From Termitomyces sp. T153 (Eukaryota; Basidiomycota; Agaricomycetes; Agaricales; Lyophyllaceae), in assembly GCA_018296165.2 (NCBI GenBank), contig JACKQL020000123.1:62001-126000 (forward strand): 64,000 nt of DNA, read 5' to 3'. Every line of letters begins with the position of its first letter. Position 1 is the first letter of the stretch. Made by a program: the position numbers and the translations under genes. Of this stretch, positions 58,945 through 64,000 are shown one piece after another. The notes under the pieces were generated by a model that was given only the letters and a program-made list of their open reading frames with translations, did no database searches and was not told the origin of the DNA.

Positions 58945-61900
58945 ATGGCTCAAACCACTGCTTTTGCTTCTTGCACAACTTGTCAACAGTCTTTTGAAGC
59001 AGAGACCTATGCTCAAGCAAAATCAGCTCGTGATGCTCATACTCGAACTTGTGTTGACTCTGTAGAGGTCACATATCTCAACACTACTGTGACATTGCAT
59101 CGAGATTCTGAAACAAATAATTTCTTCTGCATATGCTCCAAGTTTCCTAATGGCCACCAATACAACTCTACTCTTAGTCTCAAAAAACATGTTCACAGTT
59201 CTCAGTGCCACTGGCTGGGACATGTGGTATGCTCTATGTCTTATTATATGCTCTTGAATTTATTAAGATCATCAGAATCAACCACCAGGAATGACTGATA
59301 CTGGATTTAATGATGATTCTAGTGACTGTCAGGTATACTCAACATTTGACTACTCATTTTGTTACTAATACCTTTTTATTAGAAAACTAAAAATGACAGA
59401 CAAGTCAAATCACAACTACTTCATCCCAACTATCTTCAAAAATTTGGCATTGCATATAACACCAATATTGCTTGCCTAATCTGTCTCACTTGCTCTATTG
59501 CATTGGCACCTGGCCATATGGTAGAGCACATTAAAAACCAGCATGGTGATTGTGGAATACGACTTGACCAAAAGCTAGTAGATGAGGATCTAGCCCTGCT
59601 CATGCTCTCACCCCAACTTCCTCTTATGGATACTGCTATCAGGGATGAAATTCTGGGTTTATCTGTGCATTCAGCCTGGCAATGCAACTTATGCAATAAA
59701 GTTTATGGTGCTCAATCTAGCATGCTCAAACACCATAATATGGAGCATAACACAATGCCAGTTCCAACTACATGGACCCAAGTTTATGCTCAGCGCTTGA
59801 ATCACACCTTGCATCGATCATTCTTTCCAATTACTCCTGCATTGCAACCAATCAAGCAGCCAGCCCAAATAATTATTCATGAATTGCGAAGCAGGATGGA
59901 AGCTTTAGATGGCAAGCCAACTGGCCACAGACTTGATCCTAGACTTTTAAGTCCTTGGCTCAAATCCAATCGTTGGTCAGAGCTCATCAAGAATCATTCA
60001 ATTGATGAGTTGCTTGCTCTGGTGGCTCCAGTCAAGACCACTGAATTTCCAAGACTGGTGGAAGCTGTACACAGTTTATTTCTTGGGTCTGAAGACATGT
60101 TCAGCTTCATTCCAGAGCTTATTCTCCAACGTTTAAATTCTCCAGATCCTGCTAAAGAGTAGGTATCTTATTTTCTGTTCTAGTCATTTACTAAGATCGT
60201 GCCATACAGTGGTATCAACAACCAGCCATTCCATTGCCATCAAGATCATATTCACAGAATGAAGGAATATACCACTCCAGTTGTTCAATTGCTTGCCATG
60301 CTATTGCGACCATCCACAAGCCTTGTCTTTCCACTTTCCTCTGAAGCTGACAAGCGCTTGAATGATCTTCGAGATGCCATTTCTGATCCACATGCATTTG
60401 CACTATCTATGAAGGTGCTGCGAATTTTGATTGCTTTATGGACACACACTTGGACACCAAATCAAGATAATCTGTTCCCTGATCCCACCATTGTCTGTCT
60501 AGCATTGATGATGCTGCAGCCTGATGGATCATTCAAGCATCCAAAATATACCACTGGCCCAATTGCTCGCTTTGAATATTGTATGCGAAACACCTTCATG
60601 ATAGAAATCTATCGCAAAGTCAAACTAGATCCTACAACTTCCTTTCAATTCCAGATGGAATTGCTTGCACCATGGTTCACAGAAAAATATGATTCCACCT
60701 TCAACTCCTTGCGATCTCTGCAACATCGTGCAACTGCTATTGCTGAATCAACAATGGCTTTGCCTCGTGTTTGGTGGCTTGATCGCAAGCACTATCAAAC
60801 AATGCTTTATGAAGGCTGTCAAGTCACATTTAGCAACATCCAATGCACCTTTGTCAAGATTGAACATGTTTTGATCAAGGCTTGGCAACAAAATGTCTTA
60901 TGTGGCCTGAACTTACATGCCCAGTACAATGATCTAGCAGATGATTTAACCAATACTGCTGTTGGCTATTCCTTCATCACAGACCCTCGCAATCCCTTCA
61001 ACCAGCATTGTGACAGTCTAATCACTGCCATTCTGAAGGATCCTCTGCTTCGCAAACGCTTCATTGCTGTTGAACATGAAGATGGAACTCTAACATGGAA
61101 TAAAATGATTCTTCGCTCCTGGTTATATCAATATGCTCAATTTGAAGGCCTTTTGCTAGTGCGTGGACAGATGCTGGGTGGTGCACCAGGTCGAGGTACA
61201 GAGCTCACAGCAATGACTTATACAAATATTGCCACATCAACTCATCGGAATTGTGTGGCTTTTGGCAAATACTTGGCCATGCTTGTTACTTATCACAAAG
61301 GAACAGCTCTCACCGGCTCAGAAAAGCTCATTCCTCATGCATTTGATGGAGTCACCTCTGATCTCATTATTCAAAATCTTGCTATTGCTCGTCCCTTTGC
61401 TCAGTTGGCTGCATTTATATGCCATCATGATAGCCCAGACATACGTCAACTCTATCGTGATCATTTATTTGTGAACAATGGCAAGCTCTTCACTTCCACT
61501 GAGGTCTCTCGTATTATGCAAAGTTATACAGAGGAGACCATTGGTGTAAAGCTTGGATTGCAGGCATGGAGACAAGTCTCAATTGCTTTTCGACGCAAGC
61601 TATGCTCTGGACTTGATGATCTAATGGAAATTGATGAGCAAGACACCATCTCAGCTCAGCAAGCAACACATAGCCGTCGCACTGAAAACCGCATTTATGG
61701 CCTCAGTGCAGATGCACTCTCTGGAGTGGCTGAAGATGTACTGCCATTATATTTGGATGCCAGTACAGATTGGCAAATCATCTCTCGTGCTGTACCTGGA
61801 GGTCTTGGACTGGCCTATTATGATTGCCAAGCAATCCACTTTGACAAACTAGTTCAAGCTGGTGCTATTTCACCTTCAAGCAAGGGATCTTTAATTGCTC

Positions 61901-64000
61901 CCACATTATCTGCTACAAAAATCACTGCTGAAATGACCAGTGCTATCACTGAACAAGTGTTACAAGGGATACCCAATGCTGTTCAACATGTAGTGACCAC
62001 TGCAATTGAGCAAGCTTTAACTAATTTCAGTGAGATCTTATTATCTTTGCTTTCATATTATAAGATTAAGCTTTGTTCTATTGCAGGGACAAATTTGCAA
62101 GTTGAAATCCAGGATGCATTGAAGTTATATGCCAGTCAAAATGGACAGGACAGAAATACTCAAACATGTCAAAATAGCCTTGCTTTGACATCATCTCCAC
62201 TGCTCAACAGAGAATTCATCTCAGAATTCAACATCTCCAGTTCTAATCCAGCTCCTTCTGAGAGCTCTTATATCTCAGATGGTGACCTCAGCTATGTTAC
62301 TGATGACAAAGCCAGTATTCATGATGCATTATCAAGTGATGGTCCAGTAGAAATCATCACACAGGATATTTCATCTCCACAAATTGAAAAATATGATTTG
62401 ACTGGCAGTATGTGATGAATTTTCCTTTCAACACAATGATGTTAAAAATTGTTTCAATAGATCTTGAGTCAGCTGCTCTGGCAGGACTTTGTGCTGCACT
62501 CCATAATCCACAAGCAACATGGTCATCTCCTGAACAAAAGCATGCAGTTATAGCAGTGCTCCAACTCAAACAAGATGTTTGTGCCTTTTTGCGAACAGGA
62601 GCTGGAAAAACAATGCTGGCAATCATTCCAGCCTTGATAGAAGGGGGCCAAGTCACTGTGGTCATTCTTCCTCTCAAGTCACTAATCAGTGACTATAAGC
62701 GGAAACTTAAACAAATGAAGATTCCCTTTGAACATTATACTGGAGCAGAAGAAGAAATAATTACAGGCAATCATGCTTTGATTCTGGTCTCTGCTGATCG
62801 ATCTCGTACACCTGGGTGGCGCCAAACAGTTGCCAGAATACACAATACCAAGAAAGTCAATCGTTTTATCTTTGATGAAGGCCAGCTGGCTCTTACAGAT
62901 AATGATTTTCGGCCAGCTCTCCAGCACTTGGAAGATGTTCGCACAATTCCAGTGCAGCTTGTAGTTCTGTCTGCAACAATTCCAATTGCTAGTGAAAAGG
63001 CCCTTGCTAAAGCCTTTGGCCTAACACATGACTGGATTGGAATCAGAATGTCTACCGACCGACCCGAATTGGAATACATTATGCATTCACCAACTAGGTC
63101 ACACGAGGCAACATGTGCAGCTGTCTTAGAAACACTGCATGCAGAAATGAAGACATTCACACAGAGTGATAGAGCTCTCATTTTTGTCTCTTTGAAGGAA
63201 GAAGAGGGGCGACCCATTGTTGAGGCCCTTGGATGTGATTTTTATGAAGGAGGAGAAAGCATGGCTGATCAAAAGCGTGAGGCCATATATCATCGATGGA
63301 TTCAAGGCATCCACAAAGTTATGGTCTGCACCAATGCATTTGGAGCTGGCAATGACTATCCCAATGTTCGACTTGTGATTCATGCTGGCACACCCAAACA
63401 AATGATTGGTTTTACTCAAGAAGTGGGCCGAGCAGGTAGAGATGGACAATGGGCAAAATGTGTCATCATTCCACGGTATAAATCGAACATGGGCAAATAT
63501 CAGCATCCTCCTAAAGATGGTATTGATCACCGTGGATACAAGGCTATGTGGACAATGATATATCGCTCAAATCATTGCATTCGCTATAGCATTACTTCTT
63601 TCACTGATAAGGAGGGAATGTCTTGTGGTGTCACTGAAAATAGTCCAAGATGTTCTCGATGCTTGGTGCCTGCAATTGTACAGTGTGTTTTATATTATTT
63701 TACAATTATGAACACTTCTAACACATTTATACAGAAATGTAGGAAGAAGTGAGCCATCAAGCACTACTGCCTTAGTGTCTAGACATGTCCAAGAGTTTAA
63801 TCTCTCTAAGGCTATCACTGAGCAGCCCAACATATTATCTGGTGGCACTTCCTCAATCACTCGATCTATGTCTATTTTGAGATCGATTTCAGCTTGCTCA
63901 GAGTCAGTCTTAAAAACTTCATTATTGTTTTATAAGATTAATATCCATTGACAGGCCTGAGATGAAGTCTTTAGAGAGGAAAGGCATTTCTAGACCTGTG
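58945..64000 (+). CDS. Zinc finger, tyrosine-recombinase-like and RecQ-type helicase fusion protein (3' end beyond window)
   Basis: Exons 58945-59226, 59276-59332, 59393-60158, 60209-62029, 62087-62407, 62461-63682, 63735-63902 and 63955 onward give 1561 residues so far, all in frame. The N-terminal part has Cys/His pairs like zinc fingers (CTTCQQSF...H, CLICLTCS...HMVEHIKNQH, CNLCNKVYGAQSSMLKHHNMEH). The middle domain holds GGAPGRGTEL (R697), TYHKG (K732), LQAWRQ (R823) and THSRRTENRIYG (H856, Y865). The order and the 9-residue H-Y spacing match tyrosine recombinases, with Q in place of the usual first H of HxxR. The helicase has SSPEQKHAV, Walker A TGAGKT (about 1128-1133), a DEGQ motif II (from D1221), LSATIP, CTNAFGAGNDYPNVR and QEVGRAGRDGQ, a RecQ-like set. 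It resembles fungal subtelomeric RecQ helicases. No RQC/HRDC domain is visible before the window ends. Confidence 0.82.
60159..60208 (+). other. Hairpin intron of the recombinase-helicase gene (example)
   Basis: 50-nt phase-2 intron with arms ATCTTAT...ACTAAGAT. Splicing it joins the zinc-finger frame to GINNQPFHCHQDH; unspliced, the frame meets TAG at once. Comparable introns lie at 59227-59275, 62030-62086 and 63903-63954. Those at 59333-59392, 62408-62460 and 63683-63734 lack clear arms. Confidence 0.75.

Noticed and set aside
58945..64000. Retrotransposon or KDZ-type element
   Set aside because: No reverse transcriptase, RNase H, integrase core or DDE motif was visible; the domains are zinc-finger-like, recombinase-like and helicase.

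Overview
The window is nuclear DNA of a filamentous basidiomycete, most likely an Agaricomycete. The evidence is dense genes with many 45-65 nt GT-AG introns, a GH11 xylanase with a fungal CBM1, a PriA-like cysteine-rich secreted protein, several basidiomycete-type BTB and F-box genes, two multi-exon P450s, an atypical G-alpha subunit and a CHS7 chaperone. There is no bacterial operon structure, and I saw no tRNA or rRNA gene. All gene models were spliced by eye. The intact coding models give exon sums divisible by three.

Layout. 0-20 kb: Zn-alcohol dehydrogenase (+), histidine acid phosphatase/phytase (-), a DUF1838-like gene (+) facing a decayed inverted copy (-), ribosomal protein eL14 (+), a TMEM242-like protein (-), an HPP-family membrane protein (-), two cytochrome P450s (+), a roadblock/LC7 protein (+) and an unknown protein (-). 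20-34 kb: an F-box gene whose 3' end runs into a MITE-like inverted repeat, about 4 kb with no convincing gene, an atypical G-alpha (-) and VPS74/GOLPH3 (-). 34-50 kb: a family of BTB genes and pseudogenes around a GH11-CBM1 xylanase (-) and a PriA-like protein (-), then GC-rich CHS7 (+) and a frameshifted LRR/F-box-like gene (-).

From about 51.15 kb the sequence changes character. A degenerate TAGGG-rich tract is followed by a compound repeat array (51.3-52.9 kb), then two long genes on the + strand. The first (53657-58614) encodes an unknown protein of about 1297 residues. Its 5' part is 13 tandem phase-0 exons of 45 nt (one of 48), each coding the same roughly 15-residue repeat and separated by 44-nt introns that are near-perfect hairpins. 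The second (58945 to beyond the window end) encodes zinc-finger-like segments, a domain carrying a tyrosine-recombinase-like signature (R697, K732, R823, H856, Y865) and a RecQ-type helicase. Most introns of both genes, and the units of the compound array, share the same inverted-arm motif (ATCTTA...TAAGAT).

My reading is that 51.15-64 kb is a subtelomeric or mobile unit: a recombinase-helicase plus a partner gene with a hairpin-intron exon array. The domain order and splicing are read from sequence. Mobility, telomere proximity and function are inference.
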